Source: Alphaproteobacteria bacterium
GTDB lineage: Bacteria > Pseudomonadota > Alphaproteobacteria > SMXP01
Reading direction: 5' to 3'
DNA length: 64,000 bases
Assembly (NCBI GenBank): GCA_028285305.1
Contig: JANQPV010000044.1
Span: forward strand, 310,001 to 374,000
In this document: positions 55,506 through 63,585 of the stretch, piece after piece
Position numbering within the stretch: the stretch's first letter is position 1
Layout of the letters: each line of letters begins with the position of its first letter
Translations under genes and position numbers: made by a program
Notes under the pieces: model-generated
The model's database searches: none
What the model was told of the DNA's origin: nothing
The model's input: the letters and a program-made list of their open reading frames with translations, nothing else

Positions 55506-55536
55506 AACCTAGTACCTCTAGTAACTATAGGTTCAA
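55506..55536 (-). promoter_or_regulatory. MerR-type promoter and operator for the metal exporter
   Basis: Reading toward the exporter, TTGAAC (55536-55531) and TAGGTT (55511-55506) are separated by 19 bases, the overlong spacer that MerR proteins correct by twisting DNA. In the spacer is a dyad, ACCTCTAG-TAA-CTATAGGT (55514-55532), with seven of eight base pairs matching. This is strong evidence for control by the MerR protein encoded next to it. Confidence 0.88.
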
Positions 55537-55550
55537 GAGGAAAATACATT

Positions 55551-55976
55551 ATGAACCGAGGAATCGGCATTGGTGCATTGGCCAAACAAGCGGGGACCAA
55601 GGTCCCCACCGTTCGGTACTACGAACAAATTGGTTTGCTGCCTGAGCCCGATCGGACGGCGGGCAACCAACGGCGCTACAGCCAAGACCACGTCTCCCGG
55701 CTTGCCTTTATTCGCCACAGCCGCGATCTAGGCTTCACCCTTGAGGCTATTCGGGATCTTTTGGCGTTGGTCGATACGCCCGATCAGCCTTGCGAAGTGG
55801 CGGACCAGATCGCACGGCGGCAGATTGAGGATATCGATGTTCGTATCCGCCAGCTCACTGCGCTGCGCACGGAGCTGCTGCACATGGTGGATCAATGCGC
55901 CGGAGGCAAGATTGAAACGTGCCGTGTCATCGAAGTCCTGTCCGATCACGGCCAATGCGGCGTCGATGTGCACTGA
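55551..55976 (+). CDS. MerR-family metal-responsive regulator
   Basis: The 141-residue protein has the MerR winged helix (GIGALAKQAGTKVPTVRYYEQIGLLPEPDRTAGNQRRY) and a dimerisation helix. Cysteines Cys81, Cys116 and Cys124, plus Cys136 in the tail, match positions used for metal by ZntR, CadR and PbrR; a Cys at 81 points to a divalent metal rather than copper(I). It is divergent from the CDF exporter gene with the operator between them. Confidence 0.93.
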   Translation: MNRGIGIGALAKQAGTKVPTVRYYEQIGLLPEPDRTAGNQRRYSQDHVSRLAFIRHSRDLGFTLEAIRDLLALVDTPDQPCEVADQIARRQIEDIDVRIRQLTALRTELLHMVDQCAGGKIETCRVIEVLSDHGQCGVDVH

Positions 55977-56092
55977 AGGTCCCTCTCTTGAACTCATGTG
56001 TGTCAAGCGCGTAGCGGGCGATGATTGACGACTTGTTCATAGACGTTGTGCAGGTTGCCAGTTGACCGTGTTCAAAGCTTAATTGGTGTCAG

Positions 56093-57085
56093 ATGCCTGA
56101 TGACTTAAGACCCAAAACCTCGCCTTTCGATGTGGCGATTGATATCGGGGGAACCACAACACGGATACTCTGTATCGACGGCGAGAGTGGCCAAGAGAAG
56201 CTCGTGCGCCTGGACTCGCAAAAGATACGCTCCGTACAAGATGTAGTGGACGGTGTTGCTTCACTCGTCGACCTGGGATCTATTGGAACCGTTGCTATCG
56301 GGGCTGCGGGACCAACGAAGGATGGAACGGTTGAGCTGACAAACTTGCCGTGGACTATTCAGCAGTCGGAATTTGAGCGACTCGTTCCGGGTGCGCGCAT
56401 ATCTATCATGAACGATATGGAAGCGTTGGCGTACGGCGCGGTCGATCCTGTTGACGAAACCTCTCTGCGCAGCGGCAGCGCGTCGCCCAATGGCGCAAAG
56501 GTAATTCTTGCTCCGGGAACGGGGCTCGGTGTTGCGGCGATCGTTTGGCATGATCAAGCCGCCGTGATTGTGAGCACGGAAGCCGGCCATGTTTCCCTTG
56601 CCCCGATTGATGCCTTGACTGCCGCTTTGGTCACCGACTTTGAGGTGTCCGGGGTGCGCGCAACTTATGAACGGGTGCTTTCCGGACCAGGCCTCGCGCG
56701 CATCTTCTCCTATCTTGTCCGTGCCGAGGGAACAGGGGACGACACGCCGTTACCCGACCCCAAAGTCATCGTCCAGGCGGCGAGCAATGATCCTGCAGGG
56801 CTTGAAGCGCGGGCGATCCAAGCGTTTTGGGCCGTGCTCGCGTCCTATGCCGGAGACTTGGCGCTCGTCTTCAAAGCCACCGGCGGCGTCTTCCTCGCGG
56901 GCAACATCGTCAACTCGACCTATCAGATGATCGATAGGACCGATTTTGTTCAAGCGTTTGAGGACAAGGACCCGATGGAATCGCTTGTTCAAGACATTCC
57001 GGTCAATATTCTGCACGCCGAGGAACCAGTCCTCGCCGGTTTGACCGCCTTTTTGAAGTCGGAGCGAGGGACGAAGCCCGAATGA
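56093..57085 (+). CDS. glk: Glucokinase (Glk family)
   Basis: The 330-residue protein matches bacterial Glk rather than the ROK type: DIGGTTTRI near residues 17-25 (phosphate 1), MNDMEALAYGA, VILAPGTGLGVAAIVW (phosphate 2/adenosine region) and STEAGHVSLAP with the catalytic glucose-binding residues. It phosphorylates glucose at C6 with ATP. The C-terminal ATGGVFLAGNIV is typical. No other sugar genes are adjacent. Confidence 0.92.
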   Translation: MPDDLRPKTSPFDVAIDIGGTTTRILCIDGESGQEKLVRLDSQKIRSVQDVVDGVASLVDLGSIGTVAIGAAGPTKDGTVELTNLPWTIQQSEFERLVPGARISIMNDMEALAYGAVDPVDETSLRSGSASPNGAKVILAPGTGLGVAAIVWHDQAAVIVSTEAGHVSLAPIDALTAALVTDFEVSGVRATYERVLSGPGLARIFSYLVRAEGTGDDTPLPDPKVIVQAASNDPAGLEARAIQAFWAVLASYAGDLALVFKATGGVFLAGNIVNSTYQMIDRTDFVQAFEDKDPMESLVQDIPVNILHAEEPVLAGLTAFLKSERGTKPE

Positions 57086-57131
57086 CACCGTGGACGGTTT
57101 GCGGAGCGCAAATGCGCCCCGCGCCATTCGC

Positions 57132-59504
57132 TCACTCTCCGGCGTTGGTGACCCGCGCGGCCTCCTTTTGCTGCTTGTCGTAGTCGCGGCGGGCTTGGGT
57201 CACAACATAAGCTTGGATGGCTTTGACATCGTCTTTGTTCAGAACATCGGCAAAACTGTCCATGCCTTGAGCTTTCAGCATGCCGCCAAGAACGATGTCT
57301 TCATACGCTTCATGGATTTCAGGAGGAGAATAGCGCAGATCCGCATAGTCGTAATTGCCCACCGCATAAAACCCGTGGCAGACCGCGCAAGTGCGCCGGT
57401 AAAGCTGTTCGCCGTGCTTTAATTGAGCTGCGTCCACTTCAATGGCAGGGGGCTCCGGGATCAGCTCGTCGCTTTTGCTCGGTTGAGGCGGCACTTCGGG
57501 ATCTCCGTCGAGCTTGAACACAAGGATGCGGCCGTTATTGCCATACCTGTGCACGGCCGCGCTGTTGTTCCGTGTGTTGACGGCCGCACCGCCGCCCCAG
57601 CCGGCCATGACGGCAACATATTGCTCGCCGTCAATGAGATAGGTAATCGGCGGTGCGATGATGCCAGTCTTCGCGTCGATGCTCTTTAAGATCTGGCCGC
57701 TTTCCGCGTTGATTGCCAAAAAGCGCCCATTGCCGGTGCCTTGAAAAACGAGATTTCCTGCGGTGGTGAGGAGTCCGCCATTCACGGTCGTGTCGTGGGC
57801 GATCTGCCAGCGCGGTTTGCCTGCGATTGGGTCCCAGGCTTTGAGCGAACCGATGCCTGCCAGTTGATCCGGGCCGATATTGAGTTCTGCCATGACGGCA
57901 TCCACACCTTCACCGACGCCGGCAAAGTCGTTGCCCGTGTTCCAAGTTCTGGGATTGTACACGAAGTTTTGGTCATGGCTGTAGAAGAAGCTCTCTTCAT
58001 GGACGGGCAGGTAGACCAGTTGTGTCATGGGGCTGTAGGCCATCGGATGCCAATTGTGTCCGCCGGCCGGTCCGGGGAAGATCTCTCTGGTGCGTTCTTT
58101 GTACGAATACTCTGGGTTTTCGACGGGCCGTCCGGTTTCCATGTCCACATGGGTGGCCCACGTCACCTTGGTGTAGGGTTCGGCGCGAAGGAGTTCGCCG
58201 TTGGTCCGGTCAATGACATAAAAGAAGCCATTTTTGGGAGCTTGCATAATCACTTTGCGGGGTCGGCCGTCGACAACAAGTTCTGCCAGGATCATGTGCT
58301 GTGTGGCCGTGTAATCCCAATTGTCGCCCGGCGTCGTTTGGTAATGCCAGGCGAGGCGGCCCGTGTCCGGATTGAGGGCGATGATGGAGGACAAATAAAG
58401 ATTATCGCCGCCGCCGGGGGAGCGCTCCCACCGGGTCCAGGGGGAGCCGTTGCCGACACCGACATACAGAAGATTAAGCTCCGGGTCATGGGCCATGGAG
58501 TCCCAAGCGGTTCCGCCGCCGCCGACTTCCCACCATTTATGTTCGGTGCCGCCAGTGGACCAGGTCTTGAGCGCTTCGACCATTTCGGGATGTTCCGGCT
58601 CGTCGCTGGGATTGCCGGGCACGGTGTAAAAGCGCCAAACCTGTTCGCCGGTACCTGCGTCATAGGCGGTTATATATCCGCGCACGCCGTATTCGGCGCC
58701 GCCATTGCCGATGATCACCTTGTCATTCACGACGCGGGGCGCGCCGGTAATGGTGTAGAATTTCTCCCGGTTCGTTGTCTGAACGTCCCATTCGACTTTG
58801 CCGGTCTGGGCATTGAGGGCGATCAGGCGTCCGTCTAAGCTGCCCACATAGACACGGCCTTTCCAGACCGCAACGCCTCGGTTGACCACGTCACAGCAGG
58901 CGCGCCGGCCCCATTCGCCGGGCACTTCCGGATCGTAGGTCCAGATCTCTTCGCCCGTCTTGGCGTTGACGGCGTAGACTTTGCTCCAGGAGCCGGTCGT
59001 GTACATGATGCCGTCGACGACAATGGGAGAAGCTTCGAGGCCCCGGATCGTGTTCGTCTCATAAGACCAGGCGAGCCCTAAGCGGTCCACATTCTTCGTT
59101 GTGATCTTGGCGAGGGGGGAGAAACGCTGTTCGGAATAGGTGCGGCCATGGGCGAGCCAGCTTTCCGCCTCGGCTTTGATGACCCGGTCCCGGTCAATCT
59201 GGCCTTCATCTCCCTCGGCGGGTGTTGTTTCCGTCGTTTTGGCCGGGGTCGCTTTTGTGTCCGCCGCCGCTGCCGTCTCTGCTTCTACCGCCGGTTCTGC
59301 GGTTTCCCCATCCAATTGGGCCGCGGCGAGGGGCGCCGTTTCGCCGTCCGTTGATGCAGCTGGCTCGCTTGCGGGCTGGGTTTGCGTGACTGACGTGTAA
59401 TCGCTCCCACCGTCATTGGAGCCTGTGGTGGCGAGCCCGATAAAGGGCACGGCGAAGAGAGCGATGACCAACGCTCCGACAATCCAACCCGTATTGTTTG
59501 ACAT
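57132..59504 (-). CDS. PQQ-dependent alcohol dehydrogenase with cytochrome c domain (quinohemoprotein)
   Basis: The 790-residue protein has an eight-bladed PQQ propeller followed by a cytochrome c domain. Adjacent Cys203-Cys204 (RACCDVV) form the disulfide beside PQQ. Asp397 in DNWDYT is the likely catalytic base, and Thr399 stands where lanthanide-type enzymes have Asp, so calcium is predicted. The heme motif is CAVCH at 706-710. Residues 1-28 form a membrane anchor or signal, followed by about 70 Ala/Thr/Glu/Pro-rich residues. GGGAGG precedes the ATG. It oxidises primary alcohols in the periplasm. Confidence 0.95.
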   Translation of the reverse strand: MSNNTGWIVGALVIALFAVPFIGLATTGSNDGGSDYTSVTQTQPASEPAASTDGETAPLAAAQLDGETAEPAVEAETAAAADTKATPAKTTETTPAEGDEGQIDRDRVIKAEAESWLAHGRTYSEQRFSPLAKITTKNVDRLGLAWSYETNTIRGLEASPIVVDGIMYTTGSWSKVYAVNAKTGEEIWTYDPEVPGEWGRRACCDVVNRGVAVWKGRVYVGSLDGRLIALNAQTGKVEWDVQTTNREKFYTITGAPRVVNDKVIIGNGGAEYGVRGYITAYDAGTGEQVWRFYTVPGNPSDEPEHPEMVEALKTWSTGGTEHKWWEVGGGGTAWDSMAHDPELNLLYVGVGNGSPWTRWERSPGGGDNLYLSSIIALNPDTGRLAWHYQTTPGDNWDYTATQHMILAELVVDGRPRKVIMQAPKNGFFYVIDRTNGELLRAEPYTKVTWATHVDMETGRPVENPEYSYKERTREIFPGPAGGHNWHPMAYSPMTQLVYLPVHEESFFYSHDQNFVYNPRTWNTGNDFAGVGEGVDAVMAELNIGPDQLAGIGSLKAWDPIAGKPRWQIAHDTTVNGGLLTTAGNLVFQGTGNGRFLAINAESGQILKSIDAKTGIIAPPITYLIDGEQYVAVMAGWGGGAAVNTRNNSAAVHRYGNNGRILVFKLDGDPEVPPQPSKSDELIPEPPAIEVDAAQLKHGEQLYRRTCAVCHGFYAVGNYDYADLRYSPPEIHEAYEDIVLGGMLKAQGMDSFADVLNKDDVKAIQAYVVTQARRDYDKQQKEAARVTNAGE

Positions 59505-59690
59505 GAATTTCCTCCCAATTGTGTTCTACGCCGCAGCGCGTTTCTGGAAGTTTTAGTCATGGTTCGCACGGGAGTCTAATGTTTCGGGGCGTCGCTGCGT
59601 CATGGGACTTCTCGTTCTGGATGTGTGGTGGTTGATGGCTCTTTCATCCTGAAGTAGTGTTTTGAGAGCAAGAAGCGCGTGGGGGACCTC

Positions 59691-60671
59691 ATGGACGTGG
59701 AGCGCCGGTTTCATTTCAAGCGTTTGGAAAAACTGGAGAGATGGCTTCGTAAGCGGGACATCGTTCAAGCTGGCGACTATCAACGTTTCGTGGACGAACA
59801 AGTCTTAGGCCTCGCGACACGGCTTGCCGTACCTTATGATCCTCCCAGTTGGGGACTCACCCATCGGCCAGCGGACGGTAACGCATTAATGGGGGCGGAT
59901 GCATTTTCGTCCTCAACGCAGATTGCGATCGATGTGAACCGCGAGTTGAGCGAGCGGGCAGGTCGTCATCTTCCTCTCTATTTGGGAGCGCTTGTCATCA
60001 GTGTGCTTATCGTCATGGGTGCGCTCTATGTAGATTTCCAAATCCTTAATGAGTTTTGGACGCGCGCGATGTTTCCCGATTTTGCGCGCGAACTGGCGGA
60101 CACGTTCGGGGGATCTGCTTTCGCAAAATCGCTGCAGGTTGTGTTCGCCACTTTGGCTTTTCACTTCTTTCTCAGTAGTCTGGGCCCTTGGGGACGCAAG
60201 ATTTTTGTGGGCTTTGTGTTCATTGTCTCTCTTCTGATCGTTTTGGGATTGGGATTCTTGAACGCGGGCGTAACGAACCCCAATGCGAGCACTGAAGCGC
60301 CGACTTCGCGTTCTCTGGAAGATGTGCTTGGTGCACTCGGACTTTCGGGCGAAGAGGAGGCGGTGGAGGAAGACGATTTTTCCGATCGCGTCACTGCGAC
60401 CTATGAAGACCTGCAGAGTGTGGCGTGGATCCTCGTGCCCAGTGTGGTATTTTTGGTCGTCACCAGCATTGCCGCTCTCTTCACACAGGCGGCAGAATCC
60501 AATGCACGAAACATCGTCCGCGCATTGGAGTACCGGGAACGGCGGCGGCTTACCAGAGAGTTTGAGGAAATGTCGTTGTGTAAGGCGGTCATCGACCGCT
60601 TGGCCGGCTCCGGATACGACGACGATGATTTCTTGATCGAAGACCTGAGCTCCGACGGCGATCAAGGATAG
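59691..60671 (+). CDS. Membrane protein of unknown function, paired with a VWA protein
   Basis: The roughly 326-residue protein has a charged N-terminal region of about 95 residues and four transmembrane segments: LPLYLGALVISVLIVMGALYV, VVFATLAFHFFLSSL, FVGFVFIVSLLIVLGLGFL and AWILVPSVVFLVVTSIAALF. An acidic loop (GEEEAVEEDDFSD) lies between the third and fourth. The C-terminus is cytoplasmic and charged. ATG 59691 is preferred because GGGGGA lies just ahead of it. The next gene starts two bases after its stop, so the two are tightly coupled. No family is recognised. Confidence 0.75.
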   Translation: MDVERRFHFKRLEKLERWLRKRDIVQAGDYQRFVDEQVLGLATRLAVPYDPPSWGLTHRPADGNALMGADAFSSSTQIAIDVNRELSERAGRHLPLYLGALVISVLIVMGALYVDFQILNEFWTRAMFPDFARELADTFGGSAFAKSLQVVFATLAFHFFLSSLGPWGRKIFVGFVFIVSLLIVLGLGFLNAGVTNPNASTEAPTSRSLEDVLGALGLSGEEEAVEEDDFSDRVTATYEDLQSVAWILVPSVVFLVVTSIAALFTQAAESNARNIVRALEYRERRRLTREFEEMSLCKAVIDRLAGSGYDDDDFLIEDLSSDGDQG

Positions 60672-60673
60672 AT

Positions 60674-61366
60674 ATGTCTAATCTAATTCGCGCGCTATGC
60701 ATGTTTCTGTGCGGAGTGTTTGTGGGACCCGCTGCAGCCGAGGAAGGCGAGGCGGTCCCGATACGTCTCGTCATTGGTCTCGACCTTTCAAAGAGCAATC
60801 CTCTGACGGAAAACCAAGCTTATGCGGGTAAGCTTGCGGACTTTGTCGCAGAGGAAATTGATGGGCTGAGGTTGGGCGCCGAGGTGCAGATCCGGACATT
60901 TGGCGTGTCCGACGCCACGCGCAATACGTTGCGCATCGATGAGCAAGTGACTTTGCGCAATCCGCCCAGCGCGATCTCTGCCGCCGTCAAGAAACTCGTT
61001 TCGAGCATCCCGGCACTTGTGTCTTCGGGAAGGCTGGAGGCTCAAGACGCGACCAACATCGTTGGCTTTCTGCGCACGAGCGTCCAAAGCATAGGAGAAT
61101 GCCAAACACCCACACGCTTTATTCTTCTGACGGATGGGCTGGAAGACTCCGAGTATGGCCGGTTGACGGGCTCCGGCGGCGCCTTGACTTCGCCCGTGTT
61201 TAAACCGCCCAAAGACAAGCGCTACAAATGCGATGAGCTTTTGTTCTTAGGGATCGGGCAGGGCCTTGCGAGTCAGAGCGAACGCGACCGCCTCGCGCAG
61301 ATCTGGCGGGAGTGGGTCGCCCACAGCGCGCCGTTCAAGGCGTTCACGCCGTTGCAAGATTGGTGA
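60674..61366 (+). CDS. Exported von Willebrand factor A-like protein
   Basis: The 230-residue protein has a signal peptide (about residues 1-22) and a VWA-type fold. The metal-ion site DLSKS has Asp37, Ser39 and Ser41 spaced as DxSxS, and FILLTDGLEDSEYG supplies the later Asp. Cysteines at CQTP and KCDEL could form a disulfide. VWA domains bind partner proteins through the bound metal ion. The natural partner may be the upstream membrane protein, whose stop is two bases before this start (AAGGA as ribosome site). Confidence 0.78.
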   Translation: MSNLIRALCMFLCGVFVGPAAAEEGEAVPIRLVIGLDLSKSNPLTENQAYAGKLADFVAEEIDGLRLGAEVQIRTFGVSDATRNTLRIDEQVTLRNPPSAISAAVKKLVSSIPALVSSGRLEAQDATNIVGFLRTSVQSIGECQTPTRFILLTDGLEDSEYGRLTGSGGALTSPVFKPPKDKRYKCDELLFLGIGQGLASQSERDRLAQIWREWVAHSAPFKAFTPLQDW

Positions 61367-61429
61367 AATGGGTAGGTTCGTCGAGCCCACTCGGCGTGCG
61401 GCTGGAAGATTGTTTCCAGTCAACACTTG

Positions 61430-61597
61430 TCATCCCCGAACGCCCGAAGGGCGTGTCGGGGATCCAGGATCCCGGGTGTTTTTGAATATGCATAATACGG
61501 AGCGTCCTGGATTCCAGATCCAACACTCGCGCTCCAAAAGACTTTGTCTTTTGGGCTCGTGAGCTTGTCCCGGACTGCGATCCGGGGTCTGGAATGA
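61430..61597. repeat. Compound palindromic intergenic element
   Basis: The element is a chain of inverted repeats. ATCCCCGA (61432-61439) pairs with TCGGGGAT (61456-61463) around an inner ACGCCC/GGGCGT hairpin. CCAAAAGAC (61534-61542) pairs with GTCTTTTGG (61546-61554), and a CCGGACT/ATCCGG-type segment lies at the right edge. Edges of the TCATCCCCGA and TCTGGAATGA type are common in alphaproteobacterial intergenic repeats. It lies directly downstream of the VWA gene, against the thioesterase relic. Confidence 0.65.
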
Positions 61598-61603
61598 AAG
61601 GTG

Positions 61604-61745
61604 CTAAGCTTTCACCACCTTCCAAAGGCTGGAGGCTGAGAGGACAGTCTTGCCGCCCACCCGGAACAGCGCTTTTACAAAGACGATCTCGCGGGTCTTG
61701 CGAGTGACTGAGGGTACGCAATCAACAAACTCATCGGAAGTGTCG
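61604..61745 (-). pseudogene. 3' relic of a second PaaI-type thioesterase gene
   Basis: Read on the minus strand, this DNA encodes EFVDCVPSVTRKTREIVFVK then ALFRVGGKTVLSASSLWKVVKA and a TAG stop. It aligns with the C-terminal residues of the intact thioesterase encoded at 62690-63151 (LIECVPAVTRKTREIIFVK, then GLFRVGGEPVLSASSLWKVV). The match fades upstream of about 61745, with no start codon or N-terminal half, so only about the last 45 codons remain. It is a direct repeat of the intact gene's end, 950 bases away. Confidence 0.8.
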
Positions 61746-61954
61746 AGCCCAAAACTGCCGTTCGTAGATGAATGGGAATCGCGCGATGAGTAGTATTTTC
61801 TTTGGTGTTCTTAAGACTGAACTTTTTGTTTCGCGTGTAACGGCGGTCCGAAAAGTGCTACGCAAGCGGAGCTATTGTCCGGGTGAGTAGTTGGGTCAGT
61901 TCATGACAAATTGGTACGTCTAAAATCGATCGAACCTTGCTTATTGCAGAAGCA

Positions 61955-62608
61955 TTATTGTTCCCCTTTTTCCTTCGTTGATGGCTGTTCAGTCGACCCT
62001 CGATCTACCTCACCTTGGGTCACATAGTTCGATAGTTCCGGATATTTCGCCAAAAGGCTCTTTACCTTCTTCTCCTGTTTGCCGGCCATTACTCTTGCTG
62101 CGAAATCAGCTGCGAAGTCTTGGGCAAGATCATCAATTTGATTATTGTGATTGGAATCATTGAAGAAAATGGATGCGTGGCTGAATAACTCACCTGGCAA
62201 TCCGGCGGAAATATATTTGCCTTCGCGTTCATCGCCATACTCATTGGTTGCTCCGACAATGACTGCAATTTCGCCATGACCATAGCAGTGTCCAGATGCC
62301 GTGCGCTCTGATAAGACTGATATGACTACGTCAGGGTAGAAATTGCTCGCGACGGCCGCGGGCTCATCTTTGACGGGAATATCTAAGAGTTCGAACGCTG
62401 ATTTCATTTTAGACGTGATCGTTTCCGGGTTTGTCCAGCAATTTCCATTCGCGAGATTATCGATGTGTATGTAGATACCTTGAACCAGTCCCATCGTTGC
62501 GTCCATGTCGAGGAAAGTCGCGTTTGACTCTTGCGCGAGAGCGCCTCCAGTATTTGTCAACGCGAATAGTGCAACCATAACGGTAAGGAGAGTTTTTCGA
62601 GTGTGCAT
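61955..62608 (-). CDS. Secreted protein of unknown function
   Basis: The roughly 217-residue product has a Sec signal peptide (KTLLTVMVALFALTNTGGALAQE) and a mature domain with two cysteines and a Lys/Glu-rich C-terminus. It includes DVVISVLSERTASGHCYGHGEIAVIVG and SIFFNDSNHNNQIDDLAQDFAADFAARVM. ATG 62608 is preferred since the signal peptide follows it. The base composition looks less GC-rich than in flanking genes. It is flanked on both sides by thioesterase sequences. The family is not recognised. Confidence 0.7.
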   Translation of the reverse strand: MHTRKTLLTVMVALFALTNTGGALAQESNATFLDMDATMGLVQGIYIHIDNLANGNCWTNPETITSKMKSAFELLDIPVKDEPAAVASNFYPDVVISVLSERTASGHCYGHGEIAVIVGATNEYGDEREGKYISAGLPGELFSHASIFFNDSNHNNQIDDLAQDFAADFAARVMAGKQEKKVKSLLAKYPELSNYVTQGEVDRGSTEQPSTKEKGEQ

Positions 62609-62689
62609 TGTTTGTCTCGGGAAGGTGCGTCTGCGGTTCAACCTATCGAAAGATTGAACTCGCATAAAGCCTCAATTCGGTTTCGAGCT

Positions 62690-63151
62690 CTAAGACCCTT
62701 TGACCACCTTCCAAAGGCTCGAGGCCGAGAGCACCGGCTCGCCGCCCACCCGGAACAGCCCCTTCACAAAGATGATCTCCCGGGTTTTGCGCGTAACGGC
62801 GGGGACGCATTCAATCAGGTCGCCCACTCGAGCCGAGCCTAAAAAATCCGTGTGTTGACTGATGGTAACAGCGGAATTGGGAGTGACGGCCAACCACACG
62901 GCCCAGCCGAGGGTGGCGTCCGCAAAAGTCATTAGGAGGCCAGGTTCGCCGTTTCCTTGTCCGTCGCAGTGGCGCTCATCCAGTTTGATGGCGTAGTGAA
63001 CTTGGTCCCCGGCCTTGCGATAGAACATGGGACCGATATGGGCCTCAAACGGATCGTAGAGGGGGGAGGGGGTCCAGCCCTCCGGGGCCGGAACATCCGA
63101 GCGCCCGGGCGGGTAAAGATCTGCGGGCGGGTTCAGGAGTGGATCACTCAT
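62690..63151 (-). CDS. Hot-dog thioesterase (PaaI-like)
   Basis: The 153-residue protein has an acyl-CoA thioesterase hot-dog fold: LYDPFEAHIGPMFYRKAGDQVHYAIKLDERHCDGQGNGEPGLLMTFADATLGWAVWLAV, then VGDLIECVPAVTRKTREIIFVKGLFRVGG. In the PaaI subgroup a conserved Gly-rich loop and Asp near the helix are part of the active site. Its ATG overlaps the end of the upstream thioesterase gene by eight bases, so both are translated together. A 3' copy of it is present at 61604-61745. Confidence 0.88.
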   Translation of the reverse strand: MSDPLLNPPADLYPPGRSDVPAPEGWTPSPLYDPFEAHIGPMFYRKAGDQVHYAIKLDERHCDGQGNGEPGLLMTFADATLGWAVWLAVTPNSAVTISQHTDFLGSARVGDLIECVPAVTRKTREIIFVKGLFRVGGEPVLSASSLWKVVKGS

Positions 63152-63506
63152 CGGTTGCCTCCACCGCGTAAAGGCCGTTCGCGGTCATCACGGTGCGCTC
63201 GCCTGAGGTTAGTTTTGCGGAAACGAAAACAAGCGCGTTCGTTTGCCGAGTGATCTCGGCCGTGCATGCAATCGTTTCACCCTTCCGCGCGCCAGAGATG
63301 AAATCACAATTGAGGGAGATGCAAGCGCCGACTTCGCCTTCCAGGCTGGCTGAGACTGCGCGCCGACAGACCAGCTCAGCCAGGGTCATGGACATGCCGC
63401 CATGGATGCTGCCGCCGCCGTTGAGGTGTTCCGACGCGACCTGGAACGAGAACGGTTCACCAAGGGCGGGAGGGGTCACGCCCACATACTCAAAATATCC
63501 GCTCAC
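63144..63506 (-). CDS. Hot-dog thioesterase (PaaI family)
   Basis: The 120-residue protein has the PaaI core HLNGGGSIHGGMSMTLAELVCRRAV, with the HGG-like loop and acidic residue of the active site, and SLNCDFISGARKGETIACTAEITRQTNALVFVSAKL. It probably hydrolyses aromatic or medium-chain acyl-CoA. It is the first gene of a two-gene thioesterase operon. It is divergent from yjbQ, with about 80 bases between. Confidence 0.9.
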   Translation of the reverse strand: MSGYFEYVGVTPPALGEPFSFQVASEHLNGGGSIHGGMSMTLAELVCRRAVSASLEGEVGACISLNCDFISGARKGETIACTAEITRQTNALVFVSAKLTSGERTVMTANGLYAVEATDE

Positions 63507-63585
63507 TTTTTTCCTCGTTCAGGCTTGAATGCTTTGCGCGTACCTTCATCAGACTCTAAAAGAGAGCGCAAGAGACCAAAACCGA

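Noticed and set aside
57098-57112. Short palindrome TTTGCG-GAG-CGCAAA between glucokinase and PQQ dehydrogenase genes, considered as a two-way terminator
   Set aside because: No T-run follows on either strand and the stem is only six base pairs.
57741-58838. Open frame of 365 codons on the plus strand
   Set aside because: It is antisense to the PQQ dehydrogenase, has no recognisable domain, and is a by-product of GC-rich codon use in the true frame.
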